Assembly: GCF_964204865.1 (NCBI RefSeq)
Contig: NC_135261.1
Location: 9,114,001 to 9,178,000 of the forward strand
DNA length: 64,000 nt
Direction: 5' to 3'
Source of the DNA: Styela clava
Taxonomy: Eukaryota > Chordata > Ascidiacea > Stolidobranchia > Styelidae
Shown: in pieces, positions 49,053 through 60,770 of the stretch
Layout of the letters: each line of letters opens with the position of its first letter
Numbering within the stretch: position 1 is the stretch's first letter
The notes under the pieces: model-generated
Seen by the model: the letters and a program-made list of their open reading frames with translations, nothing else
What the model was told of the DNA's origin: nothing
Database searches by the model: none
Position numbers and translations under genes: made by a program

Positions 49053-51138
49053 ATGAAAGTAATATGTGCCGGGTTTCCCAAGACTGGAACGAAGTCTCTG
49101 GCAAGAGCGTTGCGACTACTTGGATATTGCAAAGGTAAAATATGCGATTACATTTTTCTTCGTGTTTTCTCGATTTCTGTTATTTGTTTTTTTACTGAAT
49201 TTCAATATGTTTATAACCGCTAACCAGAGCCCTTCCTATAGGATCTTGTTCAGTGGGCGGCGTCAGTACCGGTATTGCGACGTCAGCTATGTGATACAAA
49301 TAGTTCGAGTGAGGTGAGGCTCGCAGCAGTAATTTCACGGTTTCGTATTTCGCACACCAGTACATTACATTCCCGATAGCCAGCATTAAGATAAATTTGA
49401 CAAAAATGGCTTTCATTTGTATAGTGGAATGAATGATTTTTTGGTATCAATCTTTCCATATCTATTTCGGTATAAAACATTATTATTTCAGTTTACGATT
49501 TCGAAGAGGCGATAGAATATGGACTTGAGGAATGGGGAGAAATTCTTTTGAACAAATCAACCGATATAAACAAGGTTCTTGATGAAATCTATTCCAGAGA
49601 TGTAGAGGCAGTAGTTGATTTTCCTCATTCAATTTTTTTCGAACATTTCTACCGCAAGTGGCCGAATGCCAAGGTCAGTGAAATGCTTAAAAAGACCAAT
49701 GCTTTATATCTCCTACGATCTAATGCTGTGGAATAGTCAGGGTCAAAGTTGGACATGTTTTCAATGGGTGTGGACTGTGGGCACCAGACCTGTCCGGGGT
49801 CGGAGTAAAAAATTAGAACTTGTAAGAGTCGGAATTTCATGCTTCCAGTGGTCACAATAGAAGCCGAAGTTTTCTTACAGAAACCCATAACGCAATGAGT
49901 TTACCAAGTGTTCCAACAGTCTATTAAAGCAGACTTGCTCACATACGCCAATGTTTTTGTTATCAAAAATTGATGTTCTCAGAGTTCAGAGCTGGCGTCG
50001 TAAATCGAATTTTTGAATTCCCGGAGTCTAAGTAAATTTTGTTATAACCCGGAGTGGAATTTCTCATAAGCCGGAGGCGGGAATCCATTGTAAATTGCCA
50101 CCAACTCCACACCATGCTCTTGCCTAGGATTACAATATAGCCTAGTTATTTTCGTATTATATCCACGTTTTGAACTTGTATATATATAACTTAACGCATA
50201 ACTATAAAGCAAATACTTAACCTAAATTACATGTTTGCCTAGGTCATCTTAATGATAAGAGATGAGGATGATCAATTTAGAAGCTTCAAAAATATGTTAG
50301 TTGAAGCAAAATCAACTTATTGGCTGGCTAATAAGATACTGCCTTACTTTTCCAAAACCTCCAGATTTTTCCTCAGATGGAGCGACCACATGTTGATAAC
50401 AGCATTGGTAAGGACTATAATCAGCTTCGTTCAAACATAACTTTTCACATAAACTCTTGAAAATTTAAAATGGGAGAAAAGTCTTCGAACTAGTTTTAAA
50501 AAATGGATAGAACCGTATTGTGATCAGTCAGCAAAGTAACATCTGTGTGTTCGGGTGAAATTTGGTTCCCCTTACAGTTTTACACTATACTTTTTTGAGC
50601 GCACTTCACTTATATATATATATCATTTAGGGCAGCGAGGAACCGAATGAACTAAAATGGAAACATGCTTTCAGAAGACACAACGCTTATGTAAAGTCTG
50701 TGATTCCGGAGGAAAAACTCCTAATATATAATGTTTCCGAGGTAAGTTATTCAGGAGATCAAAAATTCTCGAAATTTTTTGTTGTTCAATTTTTATTTTT
50801 AGATTAGAGTTCCACGAGTAGACGTGTTTTCATCCCGTTTGATACAAATTCCGCAAGACACTCGTTCAAAATATATAATTGTTTCAGGTAAAAATTGTAT
50901 AAATAATCTAAATTTAATCAAGGGTTGGGAGCCACTATGCAAATTCCTGGACAAAGCAGTGCCAACGAAAGAGTTTCCTTTCGAAAACAAAGCCGGGTCG
51001 AAAGACAGAATTGCAGTGAAGTTGATGACAGATTCCAAATTGATAAGAGAAATCAAAAATGACCTGTTGAACGCATGTTTAATTTTGCCGATATTATTTG
51101 CCTTCATGGCGTGGTTTTGTTATCGACTTCTGATCTAA
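49053..51138 (+). CDS. sulfotransferase-like protein B, intact
   Basis: Predicted PAPS-dependent sulfotransferase of the PF17784-like (Sulfotransfer_4) type, transferring sulfate to an unknown acceptor. Exons 49053-49134, 49492-49673, 50243-50407, 50631-50741, 50923-51138; 251 residues, all phases closing. Residues 5-15 (AGFPKTGTKSL) are the 5'-phosphosulfate loop. VVDFPHSIFFEHFYRKWPNAK and VILMIRDEDDQFRS follow the usual order of the fold, with the RDxxxxxxS-type segment spanning the 3'-phosphate site. KEFPFENKAGSKDR near residue 205 resembles the C-terminal loop of the family, and the protein ends with a membrane helix (ACLILPILFAFMAWFCYRLL), so it is probably tail-anchored. Nearly identical in plan to copy C. 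Substrate unknown. Confidence 0.88.
49740..50110. repeat. degenerate GGAGTC/CGGAAT repeat tract in intron 2
   Basis: Loosely repeated words such as GGTCGGAGTAA, GAGTCGGAATTTC, CCGGAGTCTAAG, CCGGAGTGGAA and CCGGAGGCGGGAATC. The same tract is in intron 2 of gene C (about 52800-53110). Similar degenerate tracts occur near 560-660, 1060-1330, 32050-32300, 57690-57790 and 59725-59810, mostly inside introns. Confidence 0.55.
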
Positions 51139-52094
51139 TCAGATCGGAACCTCAAGATAATTTATTTTTCATTATATTTATATCCTGAAGACATAACAAT
51201 TTTGTAAATCCCGTGTGTATATACAGCATTGTTTAATTTTCTAAAGTTATTTACTTCATTTGAATAGACAAATTGCTAGTATTGTGCAAAGTTGCAGTCG
51301 ATTTGAGAAGGTGCAAACAGTATTCTCATCAGGAGCCGGTGACTTGACCTCATTCATCCTTAACGACTCGATGATGATTAAATGCTATAATAAGTTTCGG
51401 AATAACTATGATTTAACGGGAGATGGAAGTTTTAGTGTCATCTCACTAATATTTACATATTTACCTGCTTATACATTGGACTCAAATTGTTTTCGACTTC
51501 AAAATATCTATATTGAATGATTGGCGATATATTGTAATGTTACGACAAATATTTCGGTCACCTTTTTAAATACCTTTCTCTTGAATAATCTTGCATCACA
51601 TGCGACTACGCAACGACTATAGTCTGTGTAAATAGACAAACACAGTGCGTTCCTGCTGCTATACGGTATGAAGCGAAGCCGTGTAGGTATGCGGTCCCGT
51701 CGAGTAAAGCAGCAGGCTATTCTACGGTATTCTGTAGAATGTCATTCTGCAAAATACCCTTAAGCCTTCAGGCAATAGTTTGTGCACTTTGGGTATTAAC
51801 TGCAACTTTCAGTTTGAGGCATCAAAATTCAGTTGTTCAGTGCAGTAGCTCTCTATCACCCAGTAAGATATAATGTCGAAATATTGGTCTTTCACGAAGT
51901 TGTAACATTTTTCATTGTACTTATTCAATACTAAAGTTAGTTTTGAATATAGACAAGAACCAATATCTGTAAGTTTGCTTTGTGGCAGTCTTGTTTGCAC
52001 AGAGTCGTTTTGCGAATTATAAACCTGTCCCAAAGGTCCGTACAATCGATATGCCAATTCACGACGTTGCTTCGTAAGACCAGCCATTTACGTT

Positions 52095-52100
52095 CACGTG
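52095..52100. promoter_or_regulatory. CACGTG E-box upstream of sulfotransferase C
   Basis: Same CGTTCACGTGATTGT context as upstream of gene B, 101 bases before the start codon. Confidence 0.3.
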
Positions 52101-52200
52101 ATTGTTGGGAAACATCAGTGACAAAACCTTCAGTTTATTGCAAATCGTATGATTCATATTCAATCTCAGCATATATATATTTAATAGTTGCATTAACGGA

Positions 52201-54283
52201 ATGAAAGTAATATGTGCCGGATTTCCCAAGACTGGAACGAAATCTATGGCAAGAGCGTTGCGACTACTTGGATATGGCAAAGGTAAAATATGTGATTACT
52301 TTTTGGTTCGTGTTTCCTGATATGTATTATTTGTTTCCCCCTGCATTTGGACATATTTATTACCACTAATCAGAGGCCTACTTAGTATTCCGTTCAGTGG
52401 GCGGTGTCGATATTCAGCGTCAGCTATGTGATACACCAGTTATTCTTTTTCAAATAGTTCAAGACTGCTTAGTTTTGTAGCACTTTTCGCTTTATTTATT
52501 TCAGTATAAAACATTATCAAACATTGTTACTCCAGTTTACGATTTCGAAGAAGCAATAGAATATGGACTTGAGGAATGGGGAGAAATTCTTCTGAACAAA
52601 TCAACCGATATGAACAAGGTTCTTGATCAAATTTACTCAGACGACGTGGAAGCTGTAGTTGATTTTCCGCATTCATTTTTCTTTGAACATTTCTACCGCA
52701 AGTGGCCAAATGCCAAGGTCAGTGAAATGCTTGTTACGGCCAAGGGCTGTGGAATTGTCAAGGCCAAAGTTCGGTATGCGGTCGGAGTTGTAGCCTACTT
52801 TTAACCTGACCGTGGTCGAAAATTAGAATTTGCCGTAGTCGGAATTTCATGCTTTCAGTGGTGATAATTATAGCCAAATGTTTTCCAAGAAACCCAAAAC
52901 ACGAAACCCAAGGTTACAAAGATTCCTAAACAGGCTATTGAAGCAGACTTGCATACATACGCCAATGTTTTTGTTATCGAAAATTGATGTGCTTAGAGTT
53001 CAGGGCTGGCGTCGTGAATCGAATTTTCGATTTCCCCAGAGTCTTAGTCAATTTTAATGTTATAATTCGGAGTCAAAGTGAAATTTGTCCTAACCGGAGG
53101 CGGGAATCGATTGTGAATTGTCACCATTCTCTTGCTTATAATTACAATATATATATATATATATAGCTATTTTCATGTTATAGCTACGTTTTGAACTTGT
53201 ATATAACGTAGCTATAAAGCAAAAACTTAATCCAAATTACAATTTATTCAGGTCATCCTAATGATAAGGGACGAAGATGATCAATTTAGAAGTATGAAAA
53301 ATATGTTAGTTGAAGCAAAATCAACTTATTGGCTGGCGAATAAGATAATGCCTTACCTTTCCAAAACTTCCAGATTTTTCTCGAGATGGAGCGATCATAT
53401 GTTATTAACAGCAATGGTAAGAAATATATTCAGTAGTGATCTAACCTATTTTCCCCCATAAACTCTTGAAAGTAAAAAATGGGAAAAAAATCTTCGACAA
53501 AGTTTGCGGAAATAAATGGGACCGTATTGTAATTGAATAGATAGATATCTGTAAAAAAATGAATATACTTTCATGAATATAACGATATAAAATCAGTATG
53601 AAATGGTTATATCATATGTTACGTCAGTTCGTCTGGTTATCGATTTGGGTCTGATCGTCTGTGAGATCAGCCAGCCAACAAAGCAACATCTGCGTACCGG
53701 ATTTCGCTTACTATTTTTTGTGCGCACTCCACTTACTTTTCATATATCATTTAGGGCAGCGAGGAACCTAACGAACTAAAATGGAAACAAGCTTTCAGAA
53801 GACACAACGCTTATGTAAAGTCTGTAATTCCGGAGGAAAAACTTCTAATATATAGTGTTTCCGAGGTTAGTTGTTCAGGAGATCAAAATTTCTCGAAAAT
53901 GATTTGTTATTTAATTCTTAATTTTTTGATTACGGTTTCATAAGCAAACGTGTTTTAATTCTGTTGGATAAGAATTTCGAAGAACACTTGTTTAAATATA
54001 TAATTGTTCCAGGTAAATCTGAAGTGGAGATAAGTAGATTTTTATAAATAATGTAAATTTAATAAAGGGTTGGGAGCCATTATGCAAGTTTCTCGACAAA
54101 GCAGTGCCATTGAAAGAGTTTCCTTTTGAAAACAAAGCCGGATCAAAAGACAGAATTGCGGTGAAGTTGATGACAGATTCTAAATTAATAAGAGGAATCA
54201 AAAAAGACCTGCTGAACATATGTTTAATTTTGCCCATATTATTTGCCTTCTTGGCGTGGTTTTGTTATCGACTTTTGATCTAA
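52201..54283 (+). CDS. sulfotransferase-like protein C, intact
   Basis: Tandem duplicate of gene B with the same five exons: 52201-52282, 52536-52717, 53252-53416, 53755-53865, 54068-54283; 251 residues. The P-loop CAGFPKTGTKSMARALRLLG, the FPHSFFFEHFYRKWPNAK segment, the VILMIRDEDDQFRSMKN segment and the C-terminal helix (ICLILPILFAFLAWFCYRLL) are all present, and there is no disruption. Differences from B are scattered conservative changes (for example LDQIYSDDVEA versus LDEIYSRDVEA, VPLKEF versus VPTKEF). Both copies appear functional. Substrate unknown. Confidence 0.88.
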
Positions 54284-55572
54284 TCAGATCGAAACTTTAG
54301 ATAATTTAAGATAATTGAAGATAATTTATTATGCATTATATTAATATCCTGACGACATAACGATTTTGTAAATTCCGCGTGTTTATACAGCATTGTTTGG
54401 TTTTCTAAATTTATTTACTCCACTTGAATAACATATTGCTAGTATTGCAAAGTTGCAGTCGATTTGAAAAGGTACGGACAGTAGTCTCAACAGTCGCCAG
54501 TGATTCCACTTCAGTTACTTTTTCAATGACTCGATGATGATTAAATACTATATTGACCTTGAGAATAACGTTGGGTTAAATAAGTCTTATGAAAGTCTTA
54601 GTGTCATCTCACTTATATTTAAACACTGAGGTCTCGAAAATTTTTTTTACTCCAAAACATTTATAATGAATGATTGACGATTTTATGTAATGGTACGACA
54701 AATAGGCTACAGTGTTATCGTAAAAGTTCGAAATCATGAGAGTGGCGATAATTTCATTAAGCGAATTTCTTTGAAAGCAAATTAATAAATGATTTTTTCA
54801 ATACAATTAAAAAAGTTATCAAACGTTTGACCTTGTTGAACACGCTATAACGAGTGCTCCTTGGATTCAAACAAGGGAGACAGAAGTCAATTAATTTTTG
54901 CAAACATAATATACATAGTATCAATGCAAGTTAGAATCCCACATTCAAGTTGTAGCAGCCAATGTTATAATACACGTACGTACCGTAGTGATGAATTTAG
55001 CAAATCAAAAAGAAAATCTTCAGTTTCAAATGCATGAAATTTATAAGGAAATGTATTCGATTGAGAAGAATCAATTTATTATCAATCTTGTTCTGATTAG
55101 TTTTGTGTTAAATGTGTCACTGTCAGGTATCAGAAATTCTATTCATTAAAAAAATGCATTAGTGTTGCGATTTCAAATAGTGTATTCGAGTATAATACTG
55201 ATATCGAACATATAACTCTGCGATGGCAATAAGTTAGATATTATAAAAAATAGGTTTTACTTCATAATAATAGGACTTATCCAAAATTTGGTTATGATTA
55301 ATAAGTCAAATAATTAGTTTGAGTTCTTTGCGACGAAACATAATTGATATAAATTCGTTCTATTTGAAAAATAAATTTTCCACCTGTTGAATTGTTTTTT
55401 TATTCTTATTTTGCCCGTATGTCAGAGAAAAGTCCATGACGGGTTGCCAACACGGCTCGTTATGTCGTAATCACTGGCAAGATGACCTTATGTGGTCTTA
55501 TGCGGTGCCATTTTTGCATTGATGTTTTCCTCTCATTCCTTGTCTCTTCAGATGAATACCCTTTTCTGAGTA
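54284..55572. other. intergenic between convergent sulfotransferase C and fucosyltransferase
   Basis: The first 400 bases are the duplicated 3' flank of gene C. The remainder is A+T-rich without a recognisable gene, and the last part should hold the 3' UTR of the fucosyltransferase. Confidence 0.45.
55398..55403 (-). terminator. poly(A) signal, fucosyltransferase
   Basis: AATAAA on the minus strand, 170 bases past the stop codon at 55573. Confidence 0.4.
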
Positions 55573-58500
55573 TCACCAGTTTGATTCAGGGTCTCTTGAG
55601 TTTCTTCCCACTACCTTTTCTGCTATATTATAGCCTTCATCTTCGTCCAGACATTCCGTTCTTTCATCCATTTCAATACCAGGCCAGGTAGATTTCCGAC
55701 AATGTGAAGCTGGAAGCTCGTGAAGCATTTTGCATAACTTACAAAACCCGATAGGTCTTGGTGATAAATACTTTTTTAAAGTTAATCTCAAATTTTGACT
55801 GGGTTGAGCAAAATTTTCCCAAATATTTTGTTGTACATAATCACCGTTTTTATTTAAATATTTTGTCCACTTCCGCCATTGCAAATATTCGGCATATGCT
55901 GTATCGTTCTTGTCTAAATATTTGAGGTACTTAACAAGTTCATATGTTGACTGGAAGTCCTCGATATGGATGTAAGACTTTGGTGGAAGAACAGCTTTGA
56001 CATCATCCCTAAAACAGGAGCAATGCTCAAATGTATGGACACGAAGGTGCTAGAACCCACAATGGCAGCATTGATAGATTTGTATCAAATATTATGTGAA
56101 AGTGCGCCGGATGTCATATAAAGGTTTTGCTGTGTATCAAAAATTTGGTGCTCAATATTGAACCACGTGGACACAAAATGAAAATGTAAGCTTCTTGTGC
56201 GATTTTACAACAACAACGGCCCCGACATAAACAACAATTTAGCAAAAACGATTCAACAATGTTAACTAATATAGTGTTAATAGCGCTGTGGTCACAGACC
56301 AAATTTATAGTCATTTGAGGACATGTCAGGAAGTTAACTTGATTGAAGATACACATCTTGTGAGAAATCAAAAATCTTCTACAGAGAAGGCTATTAAAAG
56401 TATGAAAATATATCCATCTCTACTTCTAACTGGTGTTCACCATATGTGTGCAATCGGGATATATCTTAAGCAATACAAACCAATCACACGAATAGTAATT
56501 ACTATATACTAAGTACTCAAATGTAAGATATGTTTCGTTTAAACGTAAAACGAATTAAGAGATGGAATATGCTCCATAGATGCTACTTGAGAAGCTCTTA
56601 ACTCACTGCTCGAGATATTTACTCAATCAGTCTGGTTTGAATATACAATACAACGCAAAAGCTCGAAATGAATTAGAATTTAATATTTGATTCCAATGAA
56701 AATGCAGACAAATGGGTACTCATTGCAATAATTCCAAAAGAACTAACCTGTGTGGCCCCCAAATGACGGGAACTGCTCCACTGTACAGTGCATTATACCA
56801 TAACTTTTCGGTAATATATCCACGGCAGTGAATGCTGTTTTCAAAGCTCAAATAAAATTTATATCTGCAGAACAAGAAGTAAAACGTAAATAACCCGAAT
56901 CTATAATCGTATTTAGGTAATGTTGTTTAGATACAACAAAGTCTAATCGAATAAAGATTAATTTATGTCTCAATTGGTTCCATAACATTTGAACCCACGA
57001 CAATTGCACCCGCATACTATTTCACCTATGGAAATTTTTTTTTTTTATGGATATTTGAACCCATACTAACCCTAAGATTTTAGCATCCTCATATAGATTG
57101 AAACCGCGGATATACGGCTACAAATGTATGGGTTCAAATGTGCGGTCACCGTCTCAATTGAGAGGATACTTTTGTATTGGAGTGGACTCTTAGGAGACCA
57201 AATAATTTGATTTGTTAAGTGGTAATCTAGTTTTCTGAACCCGCAATGAACCTATGGATCGTTTTAGTAAATTAGTGATGAAAAACTAGCTTTTGTTTGC
57301 AAGTAAAGGACCAATTAATTTCAAATTTCCAGTACTTGAAATTCTCTAGAAGGCTACTAATTTCTAATATTTTCTCAGTCATACGCTATTAGGAGTTCGG
57401 TCTTTTATTGTTTTATCTCACTCGGGAACACTTCTATATTATATTCTCTTGCTTTTGTGTCATCATTGAAACTCACTTACTTTGATAAAAATTCAAAAAA
57501 TGCTGGATCCCATCTTGACAACAGAAGCCAATTTTCATTGCAGCTACCAAACCGATCAATTGATAATCCGCTTTCTTCAATAGCATTCACAACAAAGTAT
57601 CTGATACGAGCACCACCAGTGTCACAGTTACTGGCTATCCAAGCAGCTAATCTGAATGAACATTTTTCAAATTTAGATATGGCCTTCTACTAGGCTGTCA
57701 ATTTCGGAGTAAGAGTCGAAAATTTTGTCAACTCGGAGATGGAATCGGAGTTGGGGTCAAATTTTTCTCATCCGGACGTGAGAGTCGAATAGTAGTTTGG
57801 TGTTTTGGCGTACAAATGTTAACCTGTATACTATTCTGACCGTTTGTGTATGGTGAATAATTTCGCAGACTAATCGGGATAAATCGTATGTGTACCTGAA
57901 CAAAATGCTTTTTTCTTCAGATGTGCAACAGACATACTACCCGCTATATCAGTCATGTCTATACGCACTCTTAAAATTCTAATCTCTATTTTTTAAAAAG
58001 GTTGTTTATGTGTATTTGACAAGGAACAAGACACACAATCACTTAGAAACGGATCGTGACTATGGGCCTGTCTGCACTTCTTTGTCAAATTTCGGTTGAG
58101 CCAGACGGGCTCGCGAAATTCAATAGGCGTAAGACCCAAACGGTAGCATTGTTTTCCAAAAACAGTAAAATTTGCGGTGAATGAATGAAAATATATAGAA
58201 ATGGTCCTTTGACAGTCACTCTCTATCTTTGACCAATAATTTACAGCGATTAATCAAGTTGTTGAAAAGATTTTTAACAAGAACAATACAGCAGAATGGC
58301 TGCACACTTCACCAGTTATCATTAACCGTCTCATTTAGCGCAGAGGGCAATAGTCTCATAACCACCCAGACATATCCGTTTTACCGCAATTTATCCAGCC
58401 TATACATGCCTGAGAAACACCATCAAGTACAACTCTATTCATTGAGTGCTTGTTAATAGCGATATTTAATACGATGATTAAGGCGATGATTTCCACGTAT

Positions 58501-60702
58501 AAGTAAAACAGCTAAGTCAATATTTAGTATGGCTGATACACGATGTACAAATACACGTTCAACACTAATGATAAGCAAAATCTGGAAGTACATTGAGAAT
58601 GACTTCGAAGGTATAATTACGTTCACTTCTTTCGGTACAGAGATTGATTTAGTTTTGTAAGCACTTGGCTGAGCCATTACATCACACAGCATTAGTAGTT
58701 ATAAATGAAAGTTGCGAATGAGTAATTGTCAAAAGTTAGTTAATCTTACTTTTGTTTGCCCTTAACGAATTGCTTTACAGCGTCTTTTGTGGGTTTTGAA
58801 TCTCGTAATTTAGTTTTGCTCCTGAAATATTTTCTTTCCAATTGAGATATATCATCTCCATCGGCTGGATATATTCCCTTTGTTTTTCTCATTTTATCCA
58901 TAAAATTATGTCCGTGTTCTTTCTGCCTGTCAGAAAATAATACCGAGTTAAAAATTATTCGGCTTCTTGAAACACATCAGACTCATGATATTTATATCGC
59001 TTACACAAATTACGATACGTACGTACCACAAAATCTTCAACGTCCATGGAAATGACCCATAAGGTGAAAGGACATTTGAGCTTGAACTTGGAGTCATTGT
59101 CCAATCAAAATATTTTCGAATGCTCTTGTCAAAGTGCAGTGTGTTGGCACTTTCTTGAGACCACCATACATACATCTGGTCCTGGTGACTGAATTGTAAT
59201 TAGTTTTATTGAAATTACTCAAAGTTAAACAATACACTTATTACTCAAAAGTGAGGAAAACCATGGCCATTGTCTACTATACGAAACTTGTTATAACTTG
59301 AATATCGTGTAACGTAGGTGTGTAGCCGTTCGAATCAAAGTGGCTATCAAACAACTTAGTATAAATATTACCAGACCTCCCACGCTCTCTCGCTGTCGGG
59401 TATGGGGATAGTTGGCCAGTTATTTGCTTCAGATACATTAAAGCATAGGAAATTCAAAACAAAACGTCAGTTGGAACGTCATTTCGAAAATGTAAATTTC
59501 AATGGCCAGCAGTATTTTGTAATATACCTACAGAATGTCTGGGTAAAGGCAGTGGGAAATGCCATGTTTTGCAACACATTAACAGCCAAGACAAGACTAA
59601 ATATAGTAAAATTATATGACATTTTCAGGTTTAGATGCTTATTGCTGTCAATTTTTATAGTTTAATTAGAAGTAAGCTAACGATGAGAGGTTCAACCAAG
59701 GATGTGGAGAGTTTGGTATGTTTTACTGGGGTCCAAGTCGCTTTCTAAAGCACGCAGTCGGAGACAAATTTTTCTCAAGTCGGAAACGACAATCGGGATG
59801 GATGCGTAAATTGCAGAGCCCTGTGTTCCACACTATCTTCATTTTATATTTACTAAATTTCTAAATTATAGAATGACAAATTCACCAACCTTTTTGGTGG
59901 AGGTTTATTCGTAGAATTTGGATAAAATGCATGAAAGACAACAGCATCACTTCGATTTAACATTTTTCTGTCATAAGTAATTCTGCAGCTTCCACATGTA
60001 GACGTGTTCCAAGATATCCTAAAATATAATTTCGGTTATTGAAGAGAGATTCAAGATGTCTCATTGTCAATACATTAAATATATGACCGTGGAACAACTT
60101 GGAGCTGTGCTTAACTGGATGCCTCCTTTTTAAAAAAGATCATGATCATGAATAAAAATTGGGAATTTATAATGCAACTTTCATTTTAATTTATTCATTT
60201 CACTACATTTTATAAAGAAACGTACAGCCATACATGATGCTACAAAAAGTAGACCTATTGAGTTTTAGCTGGTTAAAAGTCACTGATTTGTTAGAGAAAC
60301 CGCAAATCTACACTGCTCAATGTATCGACTAGAAAAGGATAGCAAATCTAATATTAACATTTACATCTGTTGATAGACTTACACATTATGAAATATAGAA
60401 CAGAGCAATTACCTTTCGAGATTGGAAGGCAGATGTCCGGTAAACAATACTTCTGGTATCATTGTCATATCATGAAAAGGAACAAACCAAATCAATATGG
60501 TCTTTTTTACATTTCCCGTTTCGTTCCTGGAGCAAGCTAATCTTCTTTTTATGGTTTTGTACATATGATTACGTGATTTTAACGCCGAATCCTCCAAGGA
60601 ACGACGAAAAAACCAAGTCCCTATTCCAATTGAAACAAATGTTGAAACAACTAGAAAGAGCAGCAAACGACGCAGTCGCTTTACTTTCCCGTATTCTGCC
60701 AT
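55573..60702 (-). CDS. alpha-1,3-fucosyltransferase (GT10), complete
   Basis: Golgi type II enzyme that transfers fucose from GDP-fucose to GlcNAc of glycans. Seven exons, minus strand: 60413-60702, 59890-60018, 59027-59188, 58750-58926, 57481-57651, 56748-56864, 55573-56008 (stop TGA); 493 residues. A short basic cytoplasmic tail ([11 protein letters not shown]) precedes the membrane anchor ([20 protein letters not shown]). The N-terminal domain shows [15 protein letters not shown] and [10 protein letters not shown], then [10 protein letters not shown] and SPYGSFPW. The donor-binding domain has [73 protein letters not shown] and [17 protein letters not shown] motif lies near the C-terminus, followed by an acidic tail of about 50 residues. 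Compared with typical family members of about 350-420 residues, it is longer because of an inserted lysine-rich exon 4 and the tail. Which linkage it makes cannot be read from the sequence. Confidence 0.93.
56977..57150. mobile_element. foldback element with 10-bp target duplication in fucosyltransferase intron
   Basis: Perfect 13-bp inverted repeat ACATTTGAACCCA (56985-56997) and TGGGTTCAAATGT (57129-57141). The whole is flanked by the direct repeat GTCTCAATTG at 56967-56976 and 57151-57160. Interior also has further GAACCCATAC words. Length 174 bp. Confidence 0.75.
59365..59440 (-). repeat. tRNA-derived SINE fragment
   Basis: Short match to the SINE body (CTCTCGCTGTCGGGTATGGG, CAGTTATTTGCTTCAGATAC) in the intron between fucosyltransferase exons 2 and 3. 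Confidence 0.55.
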
Positions 60703-60770
60703 GTACCATCTGTATATATAAGGAAATGTAAAATGTTTTTATAAAATTTGCTAGAATCTATTGTCTAGAG

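Larger units (their letters stand above)
48590..54690. repeat. tandem duplication of a 3.15 kb sulfotransferase unit
   Basis: The unit containing gene B (about 48590-51540) is repeated as the unit containing gene C (about 51640-54690); the start codons lie 3148 bases apart. Shared parts include the 5' flank (AATAGACAAA...GCTGCTATAC, CAGTAGCTCT), the introns and the 3' flank (CCTGACGACATAACGATTTT-like). Confidence 0.88.
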
